Origin: Jeotgalicoccus marinus DSM 19772 | GTDB taxonomy: Bacteria > Bacillota > Bacilli > Staphylococcales > Salinicoccaceae | Reading direction: 5' to 3' | Assembly: GCF_000425825.1 (NCBI RefSeq) | Contig: NZ_AUEE01000008.1 | Span: forward strand, 1 to 64,000 | DNA length: 64,000 nt | Part shown: positions 26,212 to 35,699 of the stretch, one piece after another | Numbering within the stretch: position 1 is the first letter of the stretch | Layout of the letters: each line of letters opens with the position of its first letter | Translations under genes and position numbers: made by a program | The notes under the pieces: model-generated | The model's input: only the letters and a program-made list of their open reading frames with translations | The model's database searches: none | What the model was told of the DNA's origin: nothing

Positions 26212-27648
26212 ATGAAAAAGCGTTACGTCTTGTACATCGTTTTGTTATTTATCGTGCTCATCCCCTTAGTAGTGATGACAGCTCGCCATTTTATGCCGGT
26301 TCCAAATGGTGTTTCCTATGAATCAGAAGTCTATCAAACTGATGATGTGAATTTTTTGTATGACATTACTTTGATGAATGCTGAAGGTGAGTCACAGTCC
26401 AAGCAACAAATTATTGATGAGATTTACCAGATGATTGATGAGGCAGAAGACTTCTTAGTTATAGATATGTTTTTATTCAATGATGATTATAATCATGAAA
26501 CTTTAGATTTTCCTACATTGTCACAAGACTTAGCAAACAAACTAATTGAAAAAAAGAATAAAAATCCAGACTTAGAAATTGTTTTTATAACAGATCCGAT
26601 CAATACATTTTATGGAACCTATACACCAGATCACCTGGCTGCTCTTGAAGAAGCGGGTATCAACCTTATCTATACTGATTTATCTAAGCTCAGAGACTCT
26701 AACTCGATTTATTCAGGGGTTTATCGTTCGTATTTACAGCATTTTGGGACCTCAAAAGAAGCTTGGCTGACCAATGTGCTTAGGCCCGATGGCCCTGAAG
26801 TTAATATTCGTTCATATATACAGATGTTGAACTTTAAAGCCAATCATAGAAAAGTTGTCATTAATGAGAAAGATGTATTGGTAACTTCCTTAAACCCACA
26901 CGATGCGAGTGCACATCATTCAAATATTGCTTTAAAGACTAGTGGACCAATTATCGAAGAATTTCTAGATTCAGAAAGAGCTGTCGTGAACTTTAGCGGT
27001 GGAGATACACGAATCTTTAGTGATTTTAAAGATGGGCTTGAAGCTGAAGATGAGACTGGCGAATACAAAGTGAAATTCATGACAGAAGGTAAGATTAAAG
27101 AAAATATTTTGACTATGATAGATGAGGCTGATTCTGAAGATCATCTGAAGCTTGGGCTGTTTTATTTGTCAGACCGTGATGTTATTGAGGCGTTGAAATC
27201 AGCAGTCGACCGTGACGTGAATGTAAAGTTGATTTTGGATATAAATAAAGATGCCTTCGGTAATGAGAAGAACGGGGTGCCAAATAAACCCGTCGCAGAT
27301 GAATTGATGTCCTATGAAAATCCACCAGAAATCCGTTGGTATAAATCGAGTGGAGAGCAATATCATTCGAAATTTATCATGTTAGAAGCAGAGGATGAAG
27401 TCATATTTAATGGTGGGTCAGCTAATTTTACGAGACGAAATTTAGACGATTATAACCTCGAGACGAATATGATGGTGACTGCACCAAAAGGTAGTGACTT
27501 TTCTTCCCATGTGACGACGTACTATGACACACTTTGGAATAATGACGGGGCAGAATACACTTTAGATTATGAAGAAGAGGCTGAAGATTCACTTGGTAAG
27601 AATATTTTATATAGAATACAAGAATTTTTCGGTCTATCGACATTTTGA
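26212..27648 (+). CDS. Membrane-anchored phospholipase D-like protein
   Basis: A 478-residue protein with one N-terminal membrane helix (about 5-24) and two PLD domains. The first catalytic motif is NHRKVVINEKD near residue 219 and the second YHSKFIMLEAED near residue 384 followed by NGGSANF. In both, the usual HxKxxxxD has Glu in place of Asp. The distance between motifs and the single helix separate it from cardiolipin synthase (two helices). Substrate unknown; a phospholipase or phosphatidyltransferase on the outer face of the membrane is plausible. Confidence 0.8.
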   Translation: MKKRYVLYIVLLFIVLIPLVVMTARHFMPVPNGVSYESEVYQTDDVNFLYDITLMNAEGESQSKQQIIDEIYQMIDEAEDFLVIDMFLFNDDYNHETLDFPTLSQDLANKLIEKKNKNPDLEIVFITDPINTFYGTYTPDHLAALEEAGINLIYTDLSKLRDSNSIYSGVYRSYLQHFGTSKEAWLTNVLRPDGPEVNIRSYIQMLNFKANHRKVVINEKDVLVTSLNPHDASAHHSNIALKTSGPIIEEFLDSERAVVNFSGGDTRIFSDFKDGLEAEDETGEYKVKFMTEGKIKENILTMIDEADSEDHLKLGLFYLSDRDVIEALKSAVDRDVNVKLILDINKDAFGNEKNGVPNKPVADELMSYENPPEIRWYKSSGEQYHSKFIMLEAEDEVIFNGGSANFTRRNLDDYNLETNMMVTAPKGSDFSSHVTTYYDTLWNNDGAEYTLDYEEEAEDSLGKNILYRIQEFFGLSTF

Positions 27649-27664
27649 TTTATATTTAATGAGT

Positions 27665-27893
27665 ACTTATCACCGGAAAGAGTAAAAATGGTGATAAGTG
27701 CCAAAAATAAAGGTGACTTATCACCGAAAAGAGTAAAAATGGTGATAAGTGCCAAAAATAAAGGTGACTTATCACCGAAAAGAGTAAAAATGGTGATAAG
27801 TGTCAAAAATAAAGGTGACTTATTACCGAAAAGAGTAGAAATGGTGATAAGTGCTGTCAAAAACAGTAACATATCACCAGACCGAGCTGTTTT
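27665..27893. repeat. 51-bp palindromic tandem repeats, array C (5 units)
   Basis: Units start at 27665, 27716, 27767, 27818 and 27869. Each contains ACTTATCACC, 15 bp, GGTGATAAGT, 16 bp. The first three are nearly identical; the fifth is degraded (ACATATCACC and no clear partner). Both strands have open frames across the array because 51 is a multiple of three, but these are not credible genes. It lies between converging genes. Confidence 0.92.
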
Positions 27894-28437
27894 AAATTAT
27901 TTTTGCACCTAAGGAATTCTTAAAGTGATCCAACGCAGCTTTATGTCCATCTTCATTAAAACTTTGAACAGCAGCTTCATGAATGACAATATCAAAGCCT
28001 TTGTTATAGGCATCAATAGCTGTGTGTAGAATACAAATATCTGTACACACACCAACAAGATGCAGTTCAGTAATTCCCCGAGCTTTCAAACGCAGCTCTA
28101 CATCTGTACCAACAAAAGCGGAGTAGCGGGTTTTATCGGTATAGTAGACGTTATCCTTATCTTTGTTTTCCTGATACAGTACTTCTAGCTCCCCGTATAA
28201 GTCACGACCACTTGTACCAATGATATTGTGGGGTGGGAAAAGCTTGGTTTCTGGATGATAGGTATCATCTGCTTCATGCGCATCAATTGCAAAGATTATA
28301 TAGTCACCATTGTCGATAAAATCCTTAGTAATTTTTACAAGCGCATCGTGTACATCTTGTGCGGGTTTACCGGCTGTGAGCTTCCCGTCATCTGCAACAA
28401 AGTCATAGGTGTAATCAATATTTAATAATCCTTTCAT
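27892..28437 (-). CDS. pncA: Nicotinamidase-like cysteine hydrolase (isochorismatase fold)
   Basis: A 181-residue enzyme of the isochorismatase-like family. The catalytic set is visible: Asp in NIDYTYDFV near residue 7-9, Lys in TDKTRYSAF and Cys in GVCTDICILHTA. FPPHNIIGTSG matches the nicotinamidase of staphylococci as I recall it, which converts nicotinamide to nicotinate for NAD salvage. The start at 28437 has AAGGAG upstream; the longer frame from 28479 runs into a terminator palindrome. A general amidase is the alternative. Confidence 0.78.
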   Translation of the reverse strand: MKGLLNIDYTYDFVADDGKLTAGKPAQDVHDALVKITKDFIDNGDYIIFAIDAHEADDTYHPETKLFPPHNIIGTSGRDLYGELEVLYQENKDKDNVYYTDKTRYSAFVGTDVELRLKARGITELHLVGVCTDICILHTAIDAYNKGFDIVIHEAAVQSFNEDGHKAALDHFKNSLGAKII

Positions 28438-28455
28438 CAATGGATTCTCCTTTAT

Positions 28456-28489
28456 AAAAAAGACAATGGTAGCTACCATTGTCTTTTTT
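28456..28489. terminator. Perfect 34-bp palindrome ending the aldolase gene
   Basis: AAAAAAGACAATGGTAG is followed directly by its exact reverse complement, with A and T runs at the ends, so it can terminate on either strand. It separates the aldolase gene from the PncA-like gene. Confidence 0.85.
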
Positions 28490-28494
28490 TAATA

Positions 28495-29385
28495 TTATTT
28501 TTTATTTACTGATGCATCGTAGATTGAATCGATTGCTTCAGCAAGTTTCGCATCAAATTCTTCATCTGATTGGTCCGCACGTAAATCACTAGAAAGTGCA
28601 CGTGAGAAGCTGGCAATCACACCGTGGTTTTCTTTTAGTAATTCGTTTGCTTCGTCACGACTATATCCACCAGATAAGGCAACAACACGAATCACATTAG
28701 GGTGATCAACTAATGCTTTGTACTGATCCGCAACTGTTGGGATTGTCAATTTCAACATCACTAACTCATCTTCAGCAAGTGTGTCTAATTGTTGTATGAT
28801 TTCTCTGTTTAAGATTTCTTCGATCTCTTTTTTGTCTTCAGCATGAATGTTAACTTCAGGCTCAATGATTGGCACTAAGCCAGCAGCAATAATTTGTTTA
28901 CCCACTTCAAACTGCTGGTCAACAATTGACTTAATGCCTGCTTCATTTGCTGAAAGGATGTTAGAGCGCATTTTTGTACCGAAGATGTTACGGTCATTTG
29001 CACGCGCTAGTAAATCTTCAAGGTCCGGCATAGGTTTCATTAACTGTACGCCATTCTTTTCGTCAGCTAAGCCCTTGTCGACTTTTAAGAAAGGTACAAC
29101 ACCTTTGTTTGCTAAATAATTTCCTGTGTATTCACCTTCAACTTCACGGTCTATTGTCTGTTCGAAAAGGATCGCACCTAGAACTTTATCAGAAGTAAAT
29201 GAAGGTGAAGTGACAATACGTGTACGCATTTCATGTACAAGGTCGAACATTTCATTTTCATTAGAGTACTGGCTTTCATCGACACCATAAGCTTTTAATG
29301 CTTTAGGTGTACTTCCGCCACTTTGGTCTAAGGCAGCTATAAAGCCGTTTCCTTGTTTTACTTTATCAAGCTGTTCTTGATTCAT
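28495..29385 (-). CDS. fda: Class I fructose-bisphosphate aldolase
   Basis: Glycolytic and gluconeogenic enzyme cleaving fructose 1,6-bisphosphate into two trioses by a Schiff base. The 296-residue sequence has [18 protein letters not shown] near residue 13 and the Schiff-base lysine in VMLKLTIPT (about residue 211). [11 protein letters not shown] follows the phosphate site. It closely resembles the staphylococcal class I enzyme FdaB. GGAGTG precedes the ATG; single-gene unit divergent from an aldo-keto reductase gene. Confidence 0.95.
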   Translation of the reverse strand: MNQEQLDKVKQGNGFIAALDQSGGSTPKALKAYGVDESQYSNENEMFDLVHEMRTRIVTSPSFTSDKVLGAILFEQTIDREVEGEYTGNYLANKGVVPFLKVDKGLADEKNGVQLMKPMPDLEDLLARANDRNIFGTKMRSNILSANEAGIKSIVDQQFEVGKQIIAAGLVPIIEPEVNIHAEDKKEIEEILNREIIQQLDTLAEDELVMLKLTIPTVADQYKALVDHPNVIRVVALSGGYSRDEANELLKENHGVIASFSRALSSDLRADQSDEEFDAKLAEAIDSIYDASVNKK

Positions 29386-29534
29386 TAAATATCACTCCTT
29401 TAAAAGTTTTACACTCCTTTATAGTATGCTAAAAAAAGCGCTTAACTGCAAGTTCAAATCTTTAACCTTTAAGCAAATTTCAGTTAGGATGAAAGTAGCA
29501 TTAATGATTCACACAAAACTTAGGAGGTACACTC

Positions 29535-30470
29535 ATGGCAGAATTCGTTTCATTAGGTAAATCAGAAGTTGCTGTACACCCAATTGCACTTGGGACAAAC
29601 TTTGTAGGTGGACATAACCTATACAAAGATGTTGATGAAGAAGCGGGGAAAAATACAGTTAGAGAAGCAATTGATGCAGGCGTAACTATGTTAGACACCG
29701 CTTTTATATATGGCCCTAAGCGTTCTGAGGAACTAATTGGTGAAGTATTAAAAGAATATAATCGTGAAGATATTGTTGTTGCGACTAAAGCAGCACAGAA
29801 CTATGATGACAACGGAGAAATGTTTGTTGATAATTCACCAGAATTTTTTCGTCAAGCCGTAGATGAAGCGCTAGAAAGATTAGACACTGATTATATAGAT
29901 TTATTTTATATTCACAATCCTGACGATAAAACACCGAAAAATGAGGCAGTCTCAGCCTTACAAGAATTAAAAGAACAAGGAAGAATTAAGGCGATTGGCG
30001 TCTCAAATTTTTCTTTAGAACAACTTAAAGAAGCGAACCAAGATGGTTATGTGGACGTCATTCAAAATGAATATAATCTCTTTAATAGAGAAGCAGAGGA
30101 TAGAATTTTACAATATACTGCAGATAACAACATTACCTTCATTCCTTTCTTCCCCTTAGCTGCAGGCTTGTTAGCAGGGAAGTATGATGAAAATACAAAA
30201 TTTGATGACTTAAGAGCCAACCTTCCGTTCTACCAGGAAGATACGTTTAAGGAGAACTTGGCTAAAGTTGATCAATTAAAATCCTTAGCAGAAAAATACG
30301 GTGAAGATGTTGCACAGATTGTACTTGCATTTTACTTCACTAGACCATCATTAGATGTGATTATTCCTGGTGCTAAAAAAGGTGAACAAATTAAAGCAAA
30401 CATGAGAGCGGCAGAAATTGACTTAGATCCAGAAGATGTTGAATTTATAGATGAATTGTTTAGTAAATAG
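29535..30470 (+). CDS. Aldo/keto reductase
   Basis: NADPH-dependent oxidoreductase with a TIM barrel, 311 residues. The catalytic tetrad can be placed: Asp and Tyr in [13 protein letters not shown] (about 56-60), Lys in VVATKAA and His in FYIHNPDD. The cofactor-binding end motif is [23 protein letters not shown] precedes the ATG. Its substrate is unknown; YhdN/IolS-type general stress reductases are the nearest class I recall. The transcript ends in a long nested hairpin. Confidence 0.9.
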   Translation: MAEFVSLGKSEVAVHPIALGTNFVGGHNLYKDVDEEAGKNTVREAIDAGVTMLDTAFIYGPKRSEELIGEVLKEYNREDIVVATKAAQNYDDNGEMFVDNSPEFFRQAVDEALERLDTDYIDLFYIHNPDDKTPKNEAVSALQELKEQGRIKAIGVSNFSLEQLKEANQDGYVDVIQNEYNLFNREAEDRILQYTADNNITFIPFFPLAAGLLAGKYDENTKFDDLRANLPFYQEDTFKENLAKVDQLKSLAEKYGEDVAQIVLAFYFTRPSLDVIIPGAKKGEQIKANMRAAEIDLDPEDVEFIDELFSK

Positions 30471-30489
30471 CTTGGTTGCTAGTCTATTA

Positions 30490-30575
30490 TAAAAAGCGCA
30501 CTTCGTTTCCTGGGGCGTCACGTGAGCCTGAATACTCACGATGACGATACTTCCCAAGGAGTCGGTGCGCTTTTT
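30490..30575. terminator. Long nested hairpin after the aldo/keto reductase gene
   Basis: The outer stem AAAAAGCGCAC pairs with GTGCGCTTTTTT. Inside, TTCCTGGG pairs with TCCCAAGGA with a bulge, and the inner CGTCACGTGAG pairs with CTCACGATGACG with one bulged base, loop CCTGAATA. The whole 86-nt unit folds into one rod ending in T6. It works as a terminator on the plus strand and, by symmetry, on the minus strand. It could also be a stable small RNA. Confidence 0.75.
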
Positions 30576-30778
30576 TCTATAAGTATCATCAAAACTAGGG
30601 TCTTATAGAAAAAAGGGGTTTAAAGTTCTATAAGTATCATCAAAACTAGCATCTTATAGAAAAAAGTGACCAAAAATTCTACATGTGCCGTAGAAGCCAC
30701 CGACTTATAGAAAAATCATGGAGAAATTTCCACAACTCACCCGAATACAGTGGACTTATAGAAAAAAGGGCTAGGAAT
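30575..30778. repeat. 51-bp palindromic tandem repeats, array D (4 units)
   Basis: Units start at 30575, 30626, 30677 and 30728. The first two have TTCTATAAGT, 16 bp, TCTTATAGAA, 15 bp with almost the same inner segment; in the third and fourth the left arm has decayed (TTCTACATGT, TTCCACAACT) while ACTTATAGAA remains in exact phase. It fills the space between the aldo-keto reductase terminator and the converging ABC exporter genes; no gene is seen in 30471-30802. Confidence 0.9.
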
Positions 30779-30802
30779 TTTATCCTAACCCTGATAACTT
30801 CA

Positions 30803-31933
30803 TCATAACTGTGTACTTTTCCGTTGATTGTTGAAAATAATTCCAATAATCAAGAAAGCTACAGTGTATAGGAGCAACACTGCGATTGACGGTATGGTCT
30901 CTGACCAAGTGATGTCTGAGGCACCGTAAATCTGTGTATAGTGGTAAAGCGGTAGGAACTCTGCGACTCGTCTTGCAGTATCTCCGAACAATTCTATTGG
31001 TACGAATATACCTGACATAAAGGCTAATCCTAGGGTGATTAGATTCGCGAGCCCATTGACCATGAAGCGGTTTGTTGTCAGTGCATTAATGGCAAATTGC
31101 ATGGCGAGTGTAAATAGCGTAATCAATAGTAGAGCGACGAGTATCTTACCTAGTGGTATACCATCTAAACGGTCATAATATAAACCGACGAGTCCAAAGA
31201 ACATGATGAGTGTTGCAAATATACCGACAAGAGACTGACTGGATAAAATTTGAATGGCGCTAGAGGTAGATGATACTGGTGCTGCAATAATACGCTTTTG
31301 TAACTCTGGTTTATTGTACTCAGACATCAAGTTACCGATCGTTAACATCAACAGTAACATAAGCCAGTAAGCAGCAAAGTTAGAATAAGCAGCAGCATTG
31401 TTATAGTTTTCTTCACTGCTTGCTAAGCCATCATCATTTAAAGACACTTCAACTCTTTCATTTAATGCTGTATCGAGTTGTTCTGTATCGAGTTGACCTA
31501 ATTCGTTATATTGCGCATTCATGAACATGAGTACTTTTGATATCTCGGTCTCTAATTGAGTACTTGCTGTCGCTCGTTCATCACTAATGATTTCAACTGC
31601 AGCATCACCTTGTTGAACGAGGTCCTCAAAGTTAGGATCAATAATAATCGCCCCGTGAATTTCTGAAAGGAACACCGCTTCTTCTAATGTTGAACGTGCT
31701 TTGTCATTGACAACTTCTACTTGATTGCCATGTTCTAAATAATCGATTAAAGCCTCTGAACTTTCAGATTCTGAATAATCAACGACAGTGATTCTAAGTG
31801 ACTGTGATTCGAACTCTCCTTGATCAGAAAATTGACTGAACATCGCTGCAATTAAGAAGAACACGATAGCAAGTGGCAAGATCAGCCACTTATACTTCCA
31901 AAAGTGTAGGAGAATTACTCTAAATATTGTCAT
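30803..31933 (-). CDS. ABC-2 type exporter permease (NatB/YhaP-like), second
   Basis: A 376-residue membrane protein: one N-terminal helix (about 17-35), a large extracytoplasmic domain (about 36-180), then five more membrane helices, the usual plan of ABC2_membrane_3 permeases. The segment FMSGIFVPIELFGDTARRVAEFLPLYH is typical. It overlaps the first permease gene by 14 bp and ends the operon. Exported compound unknown; such transporters often handle drugs, peptides or lipids. Confidence 0.8.
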   Translation of the reverse strand: MTIFRVILLHFWKYKWLILPLAIVFFLIAAMFSQFSDQGEFESQSLRITVVDYSESESSEALIDYLEHGNQVEVVNDKARSTLEEAVFLSEIHGAIIIDPNFEDLVQQGDAAVEIISDERATASTQLETEISKVLMFMNAQYNELGQLDTEQLDTALNERVEVSLNDDGLASSEENYNNAAAYSNFAAYWLMLLLMLTIGNLMSEYNKPELQKRIIAAPVSSTSSAIQILSSQSLVGIFATLIMFFGLVGLYYDRLDGIPLGKILVALLLITLFTLAMQFAINALTTNRFMVNGLANLITLGLAFMSGIFVPIELFGDTARRVAEFLPLYHYTQIYGASDITWSETIPSIAVLLLYTVAFLIIGIIFNNQRKSTQL

Positions 31934-32972
31934 ATTGTTTCCTCCTTAAAGCGACAAGTGTAATCAAGGCTGAGACAAGAGTGATACCAACAAGGTACAA
32001 AATAGTCATCCAATAGCCATCAAAATTCCCCATCAAATTGACTCGGTAAATCGAATCAGTAATGTGTGCAAGTGGATTAAGCTGGTTAATCAAAGGTGCT
32101 TGTTGATTGATCATGCCTCTTAAGCCAGGACCCATAAGACCCGCTAGAAATGCTAGGCCAACAATGAGTACGACAGGGAAGATAGATTTCACATTTATAT
32201 TTACTTTCGGTGTTAAACCGATAATGTAACCTAATCCTAGACCGGCAAAGTTCGCGGCAAGCACGATTCCAAGTGTTGCAGGTAGATTATTAAACAAATT
32301 ATCTTGATAGAATATCATCAAGAAGCCGATGACAATTCCTGATGAAAACAGTCCTAACACGAGAGAGGCTAGTGAACTTGCTAAAATATAGAGCGACTTA
32401 GAAAATGGGCTGGCAGAAAATCTGGCACCCATAGTAGACAGGTTCGGTCTCATCGATGAAATAAGCTCCATACTCGTGAACATGGTATAGAGTGAAATCA
32501 TTGCTATCGTCGAGTAGAACATTACCACTTGAGGCTCAGTATCCATATCCGTTGTTTGAATAAAGTCAGTTTCATAATTAAAGTTTTCTGGTGAAACTCC
32601 GAGTGTACCAGTTTGGTGAACTTGATTTAAAACAGATTCTAAGACGGTTTGTTCAAAACCACTACCTTCTACAAGAAGGCTTCCATCTGAACTAATATAT
32701 CCAGTGATTGCTTCGTCAGATAAGTCGGTTCGTGCATTTGACTCGGTCATCTCTTGAACATTTATAAATTCAATTTCTTCTAAGACAGCAGTATATTCAT
32801 ATTGACTGTCGACGCCGACATCAATGTCAGATAGCTCATTACTACCAAGGTTAGCTGTGGTTGCCATGAATATTGTTACCAAGACGAGAGGATAAGCAAT
32901 CGTCCAAAAAAGGAAGCCGAAATCCTTAAAGTTAATTAACAGTAAATACTTGGTTAAACGTAAGAGATTCAT
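31920..32972 (-). CDS. ABC-2 type exporter permease, first
   Basis: A 350-residue membrane protein with the same plan as its partner: a first helix (about 17-37), an outer domain (38-145), and five helices after residue 155. LTPKVNINVKSIFPV and LMGPGLRGMI are internal features. Its ATG shares a base with the stop of the ATPase gene, and it overlaps the second permease gene. The two permeases are related and should form a heterodimer. Confidence 0.8.
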   Translation of the reverse strand: MNLLRLTKYLLLINFKDFGFLFWTIAYPLVLVTIFMATTANLGSNELSDIDVGVDSQYEYTAVLEEIEFINVQEMTESNARTDLSDEAITGYISSDGSLLVEGSGFEQTVLESVLNQVHQTGTLGVSPENFNYETDFIQTTDMDTEPQVVMFYSTIAMISLYTMFTSMELISSMRPNLSTMGARFSASPFSKSLYILASSLASLVLGLFSSGIVIGFLMIFYQDNLFNNLPATLGIVLAANFAGLGLGYIIGLTPKVNINVKSIFPVVLIVGLAFLAGLMGPGLRGMINQQAPLINQLNPLAHITDSIYRVNLMGNFDGYWMTILYLVGITLVSALITLVALRRKQYDNI

Positions 32973-33901
32973 TAGTCCCTCAACTCCTTACCTGTTAGCT
33001 CCAGGAAGATATTACTTAGAGATGGTTGTTCACTTCGTATTTCTGTATAAGTCAGAGAATTTTCTTCGATAAAGTGAATCAAATTCGTTAGATTGTTATT
33101 GTTTTTATCGAATTGGATGTTATAGGTATTGTTGGATTTAATGACTTGATTGACGTTTTTAATATTCTCCAACAATTCCTTTAGATTGTCTGGTTCTGAG
33201 ATGAACTTAACGGTGATACTTTCTGTAGTGGATATAGAATTCTGTAAGTCTTCTAAAGAACCAGCAGCAATATTTCGCCCATTATCCATGATGACAAACG
33301 AATCACATAGGTCTTCTGCCTCTTCTAAATAGTGGGTTGTATATATCACTGTTGTGCCCTGATCCTTCATCTTTTTTACGCCATCTAAAATGAAATTACG
33401 ACTCTGGGCATCGACGGCGACAGTCGGTTCATCTAAAAATAAGATATCCGGCTTATGTGCGATACCACATGCGATATTAAGGCGACGCTTCAAACCACCT
33501 GATAGGTGACCTGGGGTAAACTTTCTATATTTTTCAAGTCCTACAAAGTTAATGGCTTCATCGACTAGTTCTTTTCGTTTCGCTGGATTTTTTACATACA
33601 GCCCACAGAAGAAATCGACGTTTTCTACGACATTTAGTTTTTCAAAAATAGCGAGTTCTTGTGGCACGATCCCAATTCTCGCTTTTGTTTTATTATTATT
33701 TGGATTTACAGGCTGTCCAAATAATTCAATCGTACCTTGATCGAATTTTAGGAGGGATAACATGCAATTAATTGCAGTTGTTTTACCACAACCGTTCGGA
33801 CCGAGTAAGCCTACAATTTCATTTTTTCCTGCATGAAATGAAAAATGGTCTAATGCAATAACATCCTTATAGCGTTTAACGACCTTGTCGACAGAAATCA
33901 T
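32972..33901 (-). CDS. ABC exporter ATP-binding protein (CcmA/DrrA type)
   Basis: A 309-residue ATPase. Walker A GPNGCGKTT, Q-loop GIVPQELAIF, signature LSGGLKRRLNIA, Walker B ILFLDEPTVAVD and switch His in TTHYLEEAE are all intact. About 90 residues beyond the core form a DrrA-like C-terminal domain. First gene of a three-gene operon, head to head with a NarL-type two-component system across about 115 bp, so it is the probable target of that system. Confidence 0.87.
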   Translation of the reverse strand: MISVDKVVKRYKDVIALDHFSFHAGKNEIVGLLGPNGCGKTTAINCMLSLLKFDQGTIELFGQPVNPNNNKTKARIGIVPQELAIFEKLNVVENVDFFCGLYVKNPAKRKELVDEAINFVGLEKYRKFTPGHLSGGLKRRLNIACGIAHKPDILFLDEPTVAVDAQSRNFILDGVKKMKDQGTTVIYTTHYLEEAEDLCDSFVIMDNGRNIAAGSLEDLQNSISTTESITVKFISEPDNLKELLENIKNVNQVIKSNNTYNIQFDKNNNNLTNLIHFIEENSLTYTEIRSEQPSLSNIFLELTGKELRD

Positions 33902-34016
33902 AATATTTCCTCCCTGTGTAATATTGATTAATTTAAGTTTATAATAGGAATGAATCTTCTGTTAGTGTCTTTGGTCATGATATCAAGTGACAAATGTCAT
34001 ATTGTGAGGTGAAACG

Positions 34017-35057
34017 GTGGGAAACTTAAATGAAAAGATGATGACTTTTTTGATCTTACTGATTTATTATCTGTATGCTGAAAGTGAAGCATCAGTGATT
34101 ATCGTACTTGTGTCATTTATACTATTTTTTGTATCAGATGTATTTAAGACAACATACATAGGCTATTTCTCTGTTATCATCATGTTTATGCTGTTAATTT
34201 TGGACACACATTTCGTTTACTTTATTCCAGGGGCGATTTATGTGCTCTTACAACTTGTCGGCCCTTACAGTATCGTTGGATTCATCCCACTCTTCTTACT
34301 TTCGGAATGGGTTCTTTTAATATTTAGTGTATTACTGATGTACCTATCTTTTTTATCATTAAAATTAGAAAGAAGAACAAAAGAGAACAGAAATATGAGA
34401 GACCAGCTCACCGAGGATAATATTAGACTAAGGGCTCAGCGTAATGAACTCATGAAAAACCATGAAAAAGACATATACTTAGCGGGATTAAATGAAAGAA
34501 ATCGGATTGCAAGAGACATGCATGATGCGCTCGGACACTCTTTATCATCGAGTATTCTATTAATTGAATCTCTACAATTCGTCAATGATGAAGCGGAATT
34601 AAAGCAATCATTAAAGATGCTACAAGACCGCTTAAAGACGGGAATGAACGACATACGCCATAGTATTCATCATCTGTATGATACTTCGATTGATATCGAG
34701 GCAAGAATTGAACAGTATTTAAGTGACATGGAAAATTTCGAAACACATTTCGTTTTTGATGTTAATCGAGAATTTAAGCAAGAAGAAAAAATCGATATTT
34801 TGGCCATTGTACGGGAGTCTCTTACCAATATCACTAAACATTCAAATGGTGACGAAATTAGTGTGATTATCAAGGAACATCCGAAGTATTTAACTATGAC
34901 AATCAAAGATAATGGGACATCGGAGGCTGTGCCGAATAAGGGTATGGGTATTCAAACAATGAAAGAAGTAGTAATGAAATATGGAGGAGTACTAAACACA
35001 TTCAACGACCAAGGTTTTACCGTCCATGCGATTTTTTATAAGGAGGGGGCTAACTAG
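34017..35057 (+). CDS. NarL-type sensor histidine kinase
   Basis: A 346-residue membrane kinase of the HisKA_3 group. Five or six N-terminal membrane helices fill residues 9-120, then a coiled-coil-like linker leads to the phosphorylation motif NERNRIARDMHDALGHSLS (His near residue 168). The ATPase domain has AIVRESLTNITKHS and KDNGTS with a GMGIQTM lid. It starts with GTG at 34017, with GAGGTG upstream. The integral sensor resembles DesK/YvfT. It ends directly before the regulator gene. Confidence 0.87.
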   Translation: MGNLNEKMMTFLILLIYYLYAESEASVIIVLVSFILFFVSDVFKTTYIGYFSVIIMFMLLILDTHFVYFIPGAIYVLLQLVGPYSIVGFIPLFLLSEWVLLIFSVLLMYLSFLSLKLERRTKENRNMRDQLTEDNIRLRAQRNELMKNHEKDIYLAGLNERNRIARDMHDALGHSLSSSILLIESLQFVNDEAELKQSLKMLQDRLKTGMNDIRHSIHHLYDTSIDIEARIEQYLSDMENFETHFVFDVNREFKQEEKIDILAIVRESLTNITKHSNGDEISVIIKEHPKYLTMTIKDNGTSEAVPNKGMGIQTMKEVVMKYGGVLNTFNDQGFTVHAIFYKEGAN

Positions 35058-35657
35058 ATGAAGATAATAATCGTTGATGATGATCCATTAGTCGTATCTG
35101 CCTTATCGACAATCGTCAATAATTCTAACTATGAAGTAATAGGGACAGGTTCAGATGGTCAGGAAGCTATTGAATTGTATCGAACTTATCAACCTGATTT
35201 GTTAATGACAGATATTAGAATGAGAAATAAGTCCGGTTTAGAAGCGAGTCAAGAAATCTTAGAAGAATTCAGTGATGCCAAGATACTTTTGATAACAACA
35301 TTTAAGGATGATGAATATATTCATCAATCACTTGGTATGGGCTGTAAGGGTTATTTACTAAAGGATAACTTAACAGGTATTATTCCAGCCATAGATGCTG
35401 TCTTATCCGGTAATATGGTATTTGATAGTAATATCGTTAAAAATATGTCGGCAACGTCGACATCCAAGTCTCTCGGTGAATTATCCACGCGTGAACAGGA
35501 TATTATTGAACTGGTAGCAGAAGGTTTAAATAATAAAGAAATATCAGAACGCTTATATCTAAGTGAGGGTACAGTAAGAAATTATATCTCACAGATGTTA
35601 ACAAAACTTGATTTAAGAGACCGAACACAGCTTGCTGTGTATTATTATAAAAATTAA
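35058..35657 (+). CDS. NarL/FixJ-family response regulator
   Basis: A 199-residue regulator. Receiver domain: VDDDP acidic cluster, Asp in LLMTDIRMRN (about residue 52), Thr in LLITTFKDD and Lys in YLLKDN. LuxR-type helix-turn-helix at the end: LSTREQDIIELVAEGLNNKEIS then GTVRNYISQMLTKL. It follows the kinase without a gap. The stop is only 42 bp before a nucleoside hydrolase gene with no terminator between, so part of its transcript may extend into the nucleoside operon. Confidence 0.9.
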   Translation: MKIIIVDDDPLVVSALSTIVNNSNYEVIGTGSDGQEAIELYRTYQPDLLMTDIRMRNKSGLEASQEILEEFSDAKILLITTFKDDEYIHQSLGMGCKGYLLKDNLTGIIPAIDAVLSGNMVFDSNIVKNMSATSTSKSLGELSTREQDIIELVAEGLNNKEISERLYLSEGTVRNYISQMLTKLDLRDRTQLAVYYYKN

Positions 35658-35699
35658 TCGGCTCATACTATATAAAAAAGAAAAAATGGAGAGATTATA

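Noticed and set aside
27567-27912. Open frames on both strands across the 51-bp repeats, giving 17-residue peptide repeats
   Set aside because: They arise because the repeat length is a multiple of three; no credible ribosome-binding site, and the frames run into neighbouring genes.
29386-29534. CcpA cre site upstream of fda (AAGCGCTT core)
   Set aside because: Only the central core matches; the outer TG and CA bases of the cre consensus are absent.
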